Source of the DNA: JAKACA01 sp052143575 | Lineage (GTDB): Bacteria; Actinomycetota; Acidimicrobiia; Acidimicrobiales; Bog-793 | Direction: 5' to 3' | Length of the DNA stretch: 64,000 nt | Assembly (NCBI GenBank): GCA_052143575.1 | Contig: JBKQSP010000043.1 | Span: forward strand, 108,821 to 172,820 | Shown: positions 53,843 to 62,485 of the stretch, one piece after another | Layout of the letters: each line of letters starts with the position of its first letter | Position numbering within the stretch: position 1 is the stretch's first letter | Made by a program: the position numbers and the translations under genes | The notes under the pieces: model-generated | What the model saw: only the letters and a program-made list of their open reading frames with translations | Told to the model about the DNA's origin: nothing | Databases searched by the model: none

Positions 53843-54709
53843 TCAGGACGTCTTGCCGAGGTTCTCGACGTAGGCCGGACGGCCGAGCAGGTACCCCTGA
53901 CCGAGGTCGATGTGGAGCGATCGCAGCGTCTCGAGCTCTTCCTCGGTCTCGATCCCCTCGGCGAGGCTGAGGGCGCCGGCCTGGGCGGCGACGGAGCGGA
54001 AGGCTGTCACGATCGCCTGCCTGACGGGGTCGTGGTCCACTCCCCGAGTGACATCGGTGTCGATCTTGATGAAATCCGGCCGAATGTCGAGCATGTGTCG
54101 CAAACTGACGTCGGCGATGCCGGCATCGTCGACGGCGATGCGCACACCGGCCGACCGCAACTCGTCGATGGCGCCGGTGAATCGCTGGTAGTCCTCGACG
54201 GCGGCGTCCTCTTTGATCTCGAAGACCACCCGCTTGCGTTGCTTGGGTTTGATCAAGCTGCGCAACTCGGGCGAGCCGGCAGTGATCGGTGAGACGTTCA
54301 ACGAGATGAAGACTCCAGCGGGCAGCTGGGCGAGCTGCGCGAGTGCAGCAGTCACGGCGACAATCTCGAGCTGCTGGGCAAGACCCTGGGCGGCTGCGGC
54401 TGCGAACCAACCCTGTGGCGACACGATCTCCTCATCGGGGAACCTCGCCAGGGCTTCGTAGCCGATGCACTCCCGAGTCCCGAGGTTCACGATCGGCTGG
54501 AACGCCATCTGAATCGAGTCGCCCTTGAGGATGCGGGGCACGTCCAGCCACGGCACTGCTTCCGAGGCCGTCGCCGCCAGGTCAGAGGACGCAGCAGCCG
54601 CAATTAGTTCCAGGTCAAGCCGCGAATCGTCGGTCACGAAGTCACTCCTTGCAGATTCCACAGCGTGAATCTTCTCACGCTCCGTGATCATCTCGCGCCA
54701 TCTTGCCAC
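53843..54709 (-). CDS. EAL domain protein (c-di-GMP phosphodiesterase-like)
   Basis: A 288-residue stand-alone EAL protein with an N-terminal helical leader of about 60 residues. The EAL site reads YEALARF, then SLNVSP with Asn, VFEIKED with Glu, DDAGIADVSL in place of DDFGTGYSSL, IKID with Lys, AEGIET with Glu, and QGYLLGRP with Gln. All metal- and catalysis-type residues are kept while the loop 6 region (FGTGYSS) has changed, so it may be active with altered regulation. ATG 54709; other Met at 54691 possible. Convergent with the glycosyltransferase gene. Confidence 0.85.
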   Translation of the reverse strand: MARWREMITEREKIHAVESARSDFVTDDSRLDLELIAAAASSDLAATASEAVPWLDVPRILKGDSIQMAFQPIVNLGTRECIGYEALARFPDEEIVSPQGWFAAAAAQGLAQQLEIVAVTAALAQLAQLPAGVFISLNVSPITAGSPELRSLIKPKQRKRVVFEIKEDAAVEDYQRFTGAIDELRSAGVRIAVDDAGIADVSLRHMLDIRPDFIKIDTDVTRGVDHDPVRQAIVTAFRSVAAQAGALSLAEGIETEEELETLRSLHIDLGQGYLLGRPAYVENLGKTS

Positions 54710-54733
54710 GCGCGGTAGTGGTTGGTGAACGAA

Positions 54734-56095
54734 TTACCCCTCGACGAGCCGGCGGAACTCCTCGTCTTGCACGCCGGCGGCCTGCTTGTCGGCAAGGTCC
54801 TCCAACCATTGTTGGGCCGGTACGTTCTGCATGGCCTCGACCATCTGCTTCGGTATGGCCTTCATCACATAGCCCGGCGGCATCGTCGGGTCCTGGCGAC
54901 TCCTGCGAGCGAGGGCCGCCTCGGCGACGGGAGCCCACTTGGCCGCCTTGGCGGCGCTGGCGGCTTCGTCCCGTTCGGCGAATTCGGGCAGGACCTGCGC
55001 ACCGAACAACTCGATCGACTCCATGATGTGCTCGTGGCGGTTCTTTCCCGCCTGCATGACGAAGATCAGCTGGTCGACGCCGGCGTCCTCGTAACGTCGC
55101 AGGAACTCCCGCAACTGGGCCGGCGTGCCGGTTGCCCCGCGCAAGCCGGTGACGTCCCCGGAGGCAACCTTGGCGCCAAGGGTGCCCATCCGACTGGCGA
55201 CCGCGGCCTCAGGTGAATAGCCCATCTTTCCCCGCCGCTCCTGGAACTCCTCCCAAACGTTCGTCCTGGCGGGAACGTGGTCCCCGAAGACGTAGAAATG
55301 CGCCAACGAGTACCCGAAGAAATTGGCACCCTCGAGCCCGCGGGCGATGGCCACATCTTCGTCGTCGGCACACATCATGGGAGACACGCAGGCCACTTGT
55401 GGATTGACGGCGAGACCGACGGGGACGCACTTCTCCCGGAGGACGGCCTCGTAGTCATCCACCCATTTCTTGGCGTCGTCCGGCTCGATGAAGGCGAAGC
55501 TGAGGGCGCCGATCCCTTTCTCGGCGGCGAGCAAGATCGTGTCGCGACGGCTGCAGGCCACCCAGAGCGGCGGATGTGGCCGCTGTACGGGCTTCGGGAC
55601 GACATTGCGGGGAGGCATCTTCACGAAACGGCCGTCCACGCCGCCGAAGGGGGTTTCGGTCATGCAGCGGATGGCGACCTCGAGGCCCTCCAGCCAGGCC
55701 TCCCGCTTGATGCCCGGATCGATGCCGAACCCACCCAACTCGGCCTCAGAAGACGACTCACCCGAACCGAACTCGACGCGGCCGTTCGACACGAGGTCCA
55801 ACATGGCGACTCGCTCGGCCGTGCGGGCAGGGTGGTTGTAGGCCGGTGCCGTCTGGATGATCCCGTGCCCGATGCGCATGCGCCGTGTCCGCTGGCTGGC
55901 GGCCGCGAGAAAGACCTCCGGAGCGCTCGAGTGCGAGTACTCCTCCAGGAAGTGGTGCTCGACCTCCCAGAGGTACTGGATCCCCACGCGGTCGGCCAGC
56001 TCGATCTGTTCCAACGCGTCGTTGATGAGCTGCTGCTCGCTCTCCTGGCTCCAGGGACGGGGCAGTTGGTGCTCGTAGAAGATCCCGAACTTCAC
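54734..56095 (-). CDS. LLM class flavin-dependent oxidoreductase (bacterial luciferase-like)
   Basis: A 453-residue flavin-dependent monooxygenase of the luciferase-like superfamily. The start FGIFYEHQLPRPW and GIQYLWEVEHHFLEEY match the first strands and active-site region; RRMRIGHGIIQTAP and ERVAMLDLVSNGRVEFGSGE are flavin-binding strands; the C-terminal part is long and rich in charged residues (QDPTMPPGYVMKAIPKQM). It may use FMN or F420. It ends 12 bases before the LOG gene upstream, so the two are likely one operon. The substrate is unknown. Confidence 0.9.
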   Translation of the reverse strand: MKFGIFYEHQLPRPWSQESEQQLINDALEQIELADRVGIQYLWEVEHHFLEEYSHSSAPEVFLAAASQRTRRMRIGHGIIQTAPAYNHPARTAERVAMLDLVSNGRVEFGSGESSSEAELGGFGIDPGIKREAWLEGLEVAIRCMTETPFGGVDGRFVKMPPRNVVPKPVQRPHPPLWVACSRRDTILLAAEKGIGALSFAFIEPDDAKKWVDDYEAVLREKCVPVGLAVNPQVACVSPMMCADDEDVAIARGLEGANFFGYSLAHFYVFGDHVPARTNVWEEFQERRGKMGYSPEAAVASRMGTLGAKVASGDVTGLRGATGTPAQLREFLRRYEDAGVDQLIFVMQAGKNRHEHIMESIELFGAQVLPEFAERDEAASAAKAAKWAPVAEAALARRSRQDPTMPPGYVMKAIPKQMVEAMQNVPAQQWLEDLADKQAAGVQDEEFRRLVEG

Positions 56096-56107
56096 ACCTG
56101 TCTCCGA

Positions 56108-56704
56108 TCAGCCGAGGGGCAGCGGGCTGCCCGATGCGTCGAACCACTTGCTCGCTGCAGACGGGCTCCAGGCCCGCATCGCCTCCAGCACCGATGAGGC
56201 GTCCGAACCGGCTTGGATCACGGCCCGATGCTCCTGCCGCAGGAACCCTTCGGCCACGGCATGATCGAGAAACTCCAAGAAGGCGTCGTAGTAGCCGGCG
56301 ACATTGAGCAGGCCTGTGGGCTTGCCGTGCAGGCCGAGCTGCGACCAGGTGAGGATCTCGGCGAGCTCCTCCAAGGTGCCGAGCCCTCCGGGGAGGGCTA
56401 CAAAGCCGTCCGACAGCTCCGCCATCATGGCCTTGCGCTCGTGCATCGAGCCGACGACGCGGAGCTCGCTCAGGCCGCCATGGGCGATCTCGGCGTCCAC
56501 GAGAAGGCCGGGAATCACGCCCACGACGCGTCCGCCGGCCTCGAGGGCGGTGTCGGCCAGCAGCCCCATGGCTCCGACGCGAGCACCGCCGTAGACGATG
56601 TCGATCCCCTCGCCGGCCAACGTACGTGCCAGGTGGCGGACGGCTTCGGCGTATTCCGGCGTCCGCCCGAGACTGGAGCCGCAGAAGACGCAGATCGACT
56701 TCAC
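56108..56704 (-). CDS. LOG family protein (nucleoside 5'-monophosphate phosphoribohydrolase, TIGR00730)
   Basis: A 198-residue enzyme of the Lonely Guy family, which cleaves N6-modified AMP (cytokinin riboside 5'-monophosphate) or plain AMP to base and ribose phosphate. MKSICVFCGSSLGRTPEYAE at the start, GGARVGAMG, MHERKAMM and the family signature LPGGLGTLEELAEILTW (PGGxGTxxE) are all present. ATG 56704. The gene leads the LLM oxidoreductase and is divergent from the penicillin-binding protein gene. Confidence 0.93.
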   Translation of the reverse strand: MKSICVFCGSSLGRTPEYAEAVRHLARTLAGEGIDIVYGGARVGAMGLLADTALEAGGRVVGVIPGLLVDAEIAHGGLSELRVVGSMHERKAMMAELSDGFVALPGGLGTLEELAEILTWSQLGLHGKPTGLLNVAGYYDAFLEFLDHAVAEGFLRQEHRAVIQAGSDASSVLEAMRAWSPSAASKWFDASGSPLPLG

Positions 56705-56839
56705 GGCATCACACTTGCAGAACGTGCGCCCTCGTGCCGGGTGCCTGTTCCACCCGGGAGAGCTCGCCGTAGCATGCCGGGCATGTCACGGCCCGGTCTC
56801 CCATCACGGCACCCGCCGGGTCGGCTCGGGCCCCCGAGC

Positions 56840-58732
56840 ATGCAGCAGCGGTCCCACCCGGCGGGGCGACGCCTCCTCGTTGCGGCGGTCCTCGTGGCGA
56901 CCTCGTTGTCGGCATGCAGCGCCGTTCACGACACACCTCCACCCAGCGCGACACCCACGGTGGCCGCCTTCCTCGCCGCCTGGTCGCATCGCAGCTGGGC
57001 AACGATGGAACGCCTCGTGTCCGACCCGCCATCCGACTTCGCATCGAGCAACGCCGCCGCCTTGAGCACGCTCCATGTCACCTCGGCGGCCTACCGCCTC
57101 GTGGCCGTGAGCACGAAGGGCTCGGGCGCCACCGCATCGGTGACCGAGACGCTGAAGCTGCCGGTCTTCGGCCACTTCGTGATCCACACGACGGTGAGGC
57201 TGTCGCTCGATCACGACGAGTGGAAGGTCCTCTGGTCGCCTGCGACGATCGACCCGGCCCTCGGTGCCACCGGGCGCTTCGGCTTCCGCTACACCTGGCC
57301 GCAGCGCGCCGCCATTCTCGCCTCCGACGGCACGCCCATCTCGCCCTCCCTCCCGACGTCGGTCGTCATCGGCCTCTACGGGACCTACATCAAGCGTCCC
57401 GCTCCGCTCACTCGCGCCCTCGTGGATGCCGGCGCCCCGGCGGGCGCCGTCCGGTCGGCCATCGCCGCCGCCAAGGCAGCCCCGACTGTCTTCGAGCCGG
57501 TCTTCACCGTCAGCTGGCTCACCTATGAACGTGTGCGGCCGGCTCTCTACCCGGTTCCCGGCGTCTTCTTCCACGCCGTCGGGGGCGGGCAGACATCGAC
57601 ACCGGCGCCCCTCGTGGGAGTCGTCGGATCGCTCGGTGCCATCACGAAAGCAGAGCTCAAGCACCTGGGGCCCCCGTACAGCGCAACGAGCATCGTCGGC
57701 CAAGGCGGAATCGAGCAAGCCGACGAGCGGGAGCTCGCCGGAACGCCGGGTGGTGTCATCTCGGCCGTGACCGGGGCGGGCAGGAACCGTCCGCTCGCCC
57801 GGTTCGCCCCGAGGCCCGGCAGAGCCGTGCGGACCACCATCAACCTGACGATCGAACAGGCCGCCGCCAACGCCTTGGCCTCGGCGCCGAACGAGGCGGC
57901 CCTTGTCGCCATCGACTCGGCCACGGGCGAGATCGTCGCCGCCGCCAACACCTCACAAGGGAGCGACCTTGCCCTCGAAGGAGCACAGCCGCCCGGCTCG
58001 ACGATGAAGATGATCACGAGCACGGCATTGATCGACAAGGGCCTGACGCCGGCCTCGCCCGCCACCTGTCCTCCCGTCATCAACGTGGACGGTGAGAACC
58101 TCCACAACGCCGAGGCGAACGAGGGTCCCGTGCCGAACCTGCTCGCCGCCTTCACGGTCTCCTGCAACACGGCCTTCATCGGCCTCACGATGGCGAACCT
58201 GGACGACACGAGCCTCCACGACGCCGCCTCCCTCTTCCACATCGGCGGCGTCTGGGATCCGGGCCTGCCGGTCTTCACCGGGAGCGTGCCGGTCAACGAC
58301 GGACAGACCGATCTGGCGGCAAGCGCCATCGGACAGGCCCGCGTCGTGCTCGACCCCCTCGACCTCGCCATGGTGGCGGCCGACATCGACACCGGAACCG
58401 TGCGCCTTCCCTGGATCGCCATCGGGGCGCCAACCCAGCACGCCCCCACTTCCTTCTTGTCGGGCGTCCTCGTCAGCGATCTCCACGAGATGATGCTCTC
58501 TGTCGTCGAGCACGGGACCGCCGCCGGCACCGGCCTCCCGCCCGGCACCTACGCCAAGACCGGGACGGCCGAGTACGGGACGAGCACGCCGTTGTCGCTC
58601 GATGCCTGGCTCGCCGGTTTCTACGGCAACATCGCCTTCGCCATGATCGACGTCGACTCCCCGGGCGACGGTGGTCCGGTGGACGGACCCATCGTGGCGC
58701 GATTCCTCGACGCCCTCGATCCCGCCGCGTAG
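56840..58732 (+). CDS. Lipid-anchored penicillin-binding protein (class B type) with NTF2-like N-terminal domain
   Basis: A 630-residue peptidoglycan transpeptidase. From ATG 56840 the N-terminus is a lipoprotein signal ending LSAC, with Cys at residue 26, instead of the usual membrane helix. A MecA_N/NTF2-like domain (about 40-140) follows, then a dimerisation region and the transpeptidase domain. Its SxxK is PGSTMKM (serine near residue 386), SxN is SCN (near 440), and KTG is AKTGTAEYG (near 572). Starts at 56774 and 56783 are possible; they would add a Pro-rich leader and weaken the signal. GGGAG lies 13 bases before 56774. Divergent from LOG. Confidence 0.88.
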   Translation: MQQRSHPAGRRLLVAAVLVATSLSACSAVHDTPPPSATPTVAAFLAAWSHRSWATMERLVSDPPSDFASSNAAALSTLHVTSAAYRLVAVSTKGSGATASVTETLKLPVFGHFVIHTTVRLSLDHDEWKVLWSPATIDPALGATGRFGFRYTWPQRAAILASDGTPISPSLPTSVVIGLYGTYIKRPAPLTRALVDAGAPAGAVRSAIAAAKAAPTVFEPVFTVSWLTYERVRPALYPVPGVFFHAVGGGQTSTPAPLVGVVGSLGAITKAELKHLGPPYSATSIVGQGGIEQADERELAGTPGGVISAVTGAGRNRPLARFAPRPGRAVRTTINLTIEQAAANALASAPNEAALVAIDSATGEIVAAANTSQGSDLALEGAQPPGSTMKMITSTALIDKGLTPASPATCPPVINVDGENLHNAEANEGPVPNLLAAFTVSCNTAFIGLTMANLDDTSLHDAASLFHIGGVWDPGLPVFTGSVPVNDGQTDLAASAIGQARVVLDPLDLAMVAADIDTGTVRLPWIAIGAPTQHAPTSFLSGVLVSDLHEMMLSVVEHGTAAGTGLPPGTYAKTGTAEYGTSTPLSLDAWLAGFYGNIAFAMIDVDSPGDGGPVDGPIVARFLDALDPAA

Positions 58733-58743
58733 CAGGCGGGGGA

Positions 58744-59379
58744 TCAGACCTCTTCGGCCAACCGGGCGAAGGCCGAGGGCGGCGGGCCTTCTTCTAGGCG
58801 GCGGTGAATGATCGCCGAGCACTGCGCCGGCGTCATGGTCGAGGTGTCGATCTCGAGGTCGTAGATGCCGGGGATGTGAACCTCGTCCTGCCAGCGCAGC
58901 ACCGGCTCGGGTATGGCAGGACCGGTGAAGGAGCAGTACAGCGGTGACGGCTCGCCGGCCTCACGCCGCTGCATGATCACCCCGAGGGGGCAGCGGACGC
59001 CGACGAACAGCACAGGCAGGCCCTGCAACCGTCGCGCCGCCTCGCGCAGGACGTGGAGGGGTTTCGAATAGTCCTCGTGATGCCCGACGTCGACCACGAC
59101 GTTCAGCCCATGGCGGCTGTGAGCGGCGATGGCGTCGTAGAAGGCACCGTAGAGGGCGGGGATGAGCGCCTCGATCTCGGGGCGCTCGCCACCGGGACGC
59201 AAGCCCATGCCAGGGCGATAGCGCTCGGGCGTCACGTGTTGCGAGAACACGTCGACGCCGAGGTTCATCCACGGCCCCGCGAAGCTCTCCTGGATCTCCG
59301 CGACGATGCTGGACTTGCCCGAACGGGGTGCGCCGTTCAGGATCACGATCCGGCCGAGGTCCGTCACGTTCTCCATCAT
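58744..59379 (-). CDS. Chloramphenicol phosphotransferase-like P-loop kinase
   Basis: A 211-residue small P-loop kinase of the CPT family. Walker A GAPRSGKSS at residues about 14-22, then MNLGVDVFSQHVTPERYRPG, VVVDVGHHEDY (Asp of the kinase core) and LFVGVRCPLGVIMQRREAGE, the CPT lid. Chloramphenicol resistance is only one activity in this family; many members phosphorylate unknown small molecules. ATG 59379 (MMENV); the longer frame to 59718 lies antisense to the monooxygenase gene. Divergent from the monooxygenase gene with 160 bases between. Confidence 0.82.
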   Translation of the reverse strand: MMENVTDLGRIVILNGAPRSGKSSIVAEIQESFAGPWMNLGVDVFSQHVTPERYRPGMGLRPGGERPEIEALIPALYGAFYDAIAAHSRHGLNVVVDVGHHEDYSKPLHVLREAARRLQGLPVLFVGVRCPLGVIMQRREAGEPSPLYCSFTGPAIPEPVLRWQDEVHIPGIYDLEIDTSTMTPAQCSAIIHRRLEEGPPPSAFARLAEEV

Positions 59380-59539
59380 CGCAGTCGTGGCGCCGCCCCG
59401 TATCCCCGGCCACCGTTGTGGCGACGGCCGCCGGCGCACCTCTGGCGGGCTTGCGGCAACCGGCGAGTAGGGTCGCTGTCGGCCAGCTCCGGGAGCAGCG
59501 CGCTGAAGTTCGCCAGGAGCAACACCGAGGAGGGCGATC

Positions 59540-61042
59540 GTGAGCCAGGCCGAGGTGCTCAACGCACCGGCACCAACACCTACGGAGCACTTCGACGTGG
59601 TCATCGTCGGCGCCGGCATTTCCGGCGTCGGCGCTGCGTACCACCTCCAGCAGCAGTGTCCCGGCAAGAGCTTCGTAGTGCTCGAGGGTCTCGGGAGCTT
59701 CGGTGGAACCTGGCTCATCCACCGCTACCCGGGCATCCGCTCAGACAGCGACCTCTACACCTTCGGGTACCGGTTCAAGCCGTGGACGGGGCCGCCGATC
59801 GCCACGGCTGCTGAGATCTTGAAGTACATGGGTGAGGTCATCGAGGACAACGATCTCGCTCGGCATATCCGTTATCGCCATCGCATCTCGGCGGCCAGCT
59901 GGTCGAGCAGCGAGAACGAATGGACCGTCGAAGCCACCACTTCTGACAGCGGTGAGGAGCTCCGCTTCACTGCCGGCTTCCTGTGGATGTGCCAGGGCTA
60001 CTACCGGCACTCGGAGGGATACACGCCGCAGTGGCCGGGGTTTGAGCGTTACACGGGCCAGATCGTGCACCCCCAGACCTGGCCCGACGATCTCGACTAC
60101 GCCGGCAAGGAGGTCATCGTCATCGGTTCGGGAGCAACGACGGCCACGCTCGTGCCGGCAATAGCCGGGGACTGCGCACACGTCACGGTGCTGCAGCGAT
60201 CACCTACTTACTTCTGGACCGGGCGCAACGTCAACGAAGTGGCCGACATGCTGCGCGAGCTCGAGATACCCGAGGAGTGGATCCACGAGATCGTTCGCCG
60301 CAAGATCCTGCACGACCAGGAGGCCGTCACTCGCTTGTCCTTCGAGGCTCCTGACTTCCTGCGGGACGAGCTGATCAAGGACGTCCGCGCCCATCTCCCG
60401 GCGGACTACGACGTGGAGACTCACTTCACGCCCCACTATCGGCCGTGGCGCCAGCGGCTCGCCTACGTGCCGGACGGCGACTTGTTCGAGGGGATCTCGT
60501 CGGGCAAGGCCTCCATGGTCACCGACGAGATCGAGTCGTTCACCGAGGATGGCATCCTGCTGAAGTCGGGAGGCGAGCTGACCGCCGACATCATCGTCAC
60601 GGCCACCGGTTTCAACCTCAGTGTGCTCGGCGACATCGCCTTCACGATCGACGGCAAGCCGCTCGTGTTCTCGGACACCGTCACCTACCGCGGGATGATG
60701 TTCACCGGCGTCCCGAACATGGCGTGGATCTTCGGATACTTCCGTGCCAGCTGGACGCTGCGCGCCGACATGGTGGCAGATTTCGTCTGCCGGTTGCTGA
60801 ACCACATGGGTGAGCTGGGCAGCGCCAAGGTGACTCCCGCCCTGCGCCCGGAGGACGGCGGCATGCCCATCTTGTCGTGGATCGACCCGGACAACTTCAA
60901 TCCCGGCTATCTCATGCGAAGCATGCACCTCTTGCCGCAGCGGGGCGACAAGTCCGAGTGGCAGCACAGCCAGGACTACTGGTCCGAGAAGGACATCCTG
61001 CCGAATGCCGACCTCGACGACGGTTGCCTCGTCTTCGAGTGA
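59540..61042 (+). CDS. Flavin-containing monooxygenase, Baeyer-Villiger type
   Basis: A 500-residue FAD- and NADPH-dependent monooxygenase. FAD site VVIVGAGISGVGAAYHL at residues about 20-36; NADPH site VIVIGSGATTATLV near residue 193. Between them YTGQIVHPQTWPDD matches the Baeyer-Villiger fingerprint FxGxxxHxxxWP, with Tyr for Phe. The late ATGFNLSVLGD is the C-terminal FAD motif. GTG 59540 has GAGGAGGG a few bases upstream. It would oxidise ketones to esters or lactones and fits the P450/AKR/SDR catabolic flavour of the window. Convergent with the repeat protein gene. Confidence 0.92.
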   Translation: MSQAEVLNAPAPTPTEHFDVVIVGAGISGVGAAYHLQQQCPGKSFVVLEGLGSFGGTWLIHRYPGIRSDSDLYTFGYRFKPWTGPPIATAAEILKYMGEVIEDNDLARHIRYRHRISAASWSSSENEWTVEATTSDSGEELRFTAGFLWMCQGYYRHSEGYTPQWPGFERYTGQIVHPQTWPDDLDYAGKEVIVIGSGATTATLVPAIAGDCAHVTVLQRSPTYFWTGRNVNEVADMLRELEIPEEWIHEIVRRKILHDQEAVTRLSFEAPDFLRDELIKDVRAHLPADYDVETHFTPHYRPWRQRLAYVPDGDLFEGISSGKASMVTDEIESFTEDGILLKSGGELTADIIVTATGFNLSVLGDIAFTIDGKPLVFSDTVTYRGMMFTGVPNMAWIFGYFRASWTLRADMVADFVCRLLNHMGELGSAKVTPALRPEDGGMPILSWIDPDNFNPGYLMRSMHLLPQRGDKSEWQHSQDYWSEKDILPNADLDDGCLVFE

Positions 61043-61081
61043 GCGGCATCGGCAGCGGCACCCGCGCGGCGGGCAGCGGCT

Positions 61082-62281
61082 TCAGCTCCTCGAGTAGTGC
61101 TCGATGATCATGCCGCCGGCGGTACCGGCGGTGTTCTCCCCTTCTCCAACGGCCCAGCAGTCCGATGCAGAAGGACAGCTCACACCGGTGAGCGACTGGA
61201 ACCCGTGCAGAGGGCTCGGGCTCGTCTCTTTCGACCAGGCGGACCCGTTCCAGCCTTCTGTGAGCACGAGCGCCTCGTCCTGGCCGGAACCGCGTGAACC
61301 CACGGCCTGGCAGGAGTTGGCGGCCCCACAGCCGACGGCTTCCAACTCCGGGTAGTCCCCGGATCCGCCCAATGGGCTGCTGACGAGGCTGAAGGCGATG
61401 CCGTTCCAGCGCTCGACGAGCGGGCGGATGGGACGCAGGCCGCTGCCGTTCGCCTCCGTCTGACCGACGGCCCAGCACACGGTCGGAGAGTGCCCGGGCC
61501 GGCAGGTGACGCCGGCCAGTGACCCGCCGGCGGAGAGCTGCCCTGGTACGGCGATCCGCTTCCACGACACTCCGTTCCATCTCTCGGCGACGGCGTAGCC
61601 GACCCCGTGGACGGGCGTGGCGAAGCCGACGAGGAGGCAGTCATCAGGCGTGGCGCACGCCACACCGCTCGCCTGCGCAAACGACAGCGCCGCGGCGGGA
61701 GCGGCGACGACGTAGTGCCACGAGCCGTTGACGAGATGGAAGGTGACGACACGCGTGAGGTTGTTGGAGGATCCGACCGCCCAGCACTGGCCGATGGAGG
61801 GCTCACAGGCCACGGCGCCCAAGGCCCCTTGTGGCTCCGGGCTGGCAACGGCAGTCCAACCGCCGTGGGCGCCGTAGTGCTCGAGAAGGTTGCCGGCGTG
61901 GGTGCCGCTGCGCTGGCCCACGGCCCAACAGTTCGTCGCCGACAGACAACTCACGCCTGAGAGCTGATCGAGGGTGCCCGCTTGGGCGGGTGCTGCCGCC
62001 ACGGCGTTCCAGCCGTGCCCGTTGTAGTGCTCGATGAGGGCCGGCCCGGAGTGCGACGAAGACGTCTTGAAGCGGTTGCCAACAGCCCAACAATCCGAGC
62101 TCGTGACGCAGGTGACGCCGACGAGCGAAGTGATCGACGCCCCAGCAACGGTGGGAGTGCTGGCTGACCAGATTGGACCAGCCACCGGGGCCGCGGCGGC
62201 TGGAAGGACCGCCGCCAGGGTGGCGGCGAGAAGGCTTGCGGCGATCAATGCAACGGAGCGGAGCCTCGACATGGAACGCAT
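61082..62281 (-). CDS. Secreted sevenfold Cys-paired repeat protein (probable beta-propeller)
   Basis: A 399-residue exported protein. Signal peptide LRSVALIAASLLAATLAAVL ends in AAA. Then comes a unit of about 48 residues repeated seven times, each with a Cys pair in the form GVTCVTSSDCWAVGN, GVSCLSATNCWAVGQ, AVACEPSIGQCWAVGS, GVACATPDDCLLVGF, GVTC(long)CWAVGQ, AVGCGAANSCQAVGS and GVSCPSASDCWAVGE, and often a following WNG or YNG with Trp. Seven equal units with one disulfide each strongly suggest a 7-bladed propeller. No active-site motif is visible. ATG 62281 or ATG 62272. Divergent from the NIDO protein gene. Confidence 0.8.
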   Translation of the reverse strand: MRSMSRLRSVALIAASLLAATLAAVLPAAAAPVAGPIWSASTPTVAGASITSLVGVTCVTSSDCWAVGNRFKTSSSHSGPALIEHYNGHGWNAVAAAPAQAGTLDQLSGVSCLSATNCWAVGQRSGTHAGNLLEHYGAHGGWTAVASPEPQGALGAVACEPSIGQCWAVGSSNNLTRVVTFHLVNGSWHYVVAAPAAALSFAQASGVACATPDDCLLVGFATPVHGVGYAVAERWNGVSWKRIAVPGQLSAGGSLAGVTCRPGHSPTVCWAVGQTEANGSGLRPIRPLVERWNGIAFSLVSSPLGGSGDYPELEAVGCGAANSCQAVGSRGSGQDEALVLTEGWNGSAWSKETSPSPLHGFQSLTGVSCPSASDCWAVGEGENTAGTAGGMIIEHYSRS

Positions 62282-62485
62282 GCTGTCACAACGAAGTTGG
62301 CGCTGCTGTCTTGGCCCCTTGACCACGCCATTGCCTCCTTGGACGACGATCTGCAACCTGAGAATCTTCGGGGTGAGGGAGCCTCCGCCGCCGAGGTCCC
62401 TCGGGGGTGCCATACGCCGTAGTAAGCATGCACATACGAGGGAGCGCCTTCGAGGGCCGAACTCGGCGGTGCAGAGGAGGCAAAG

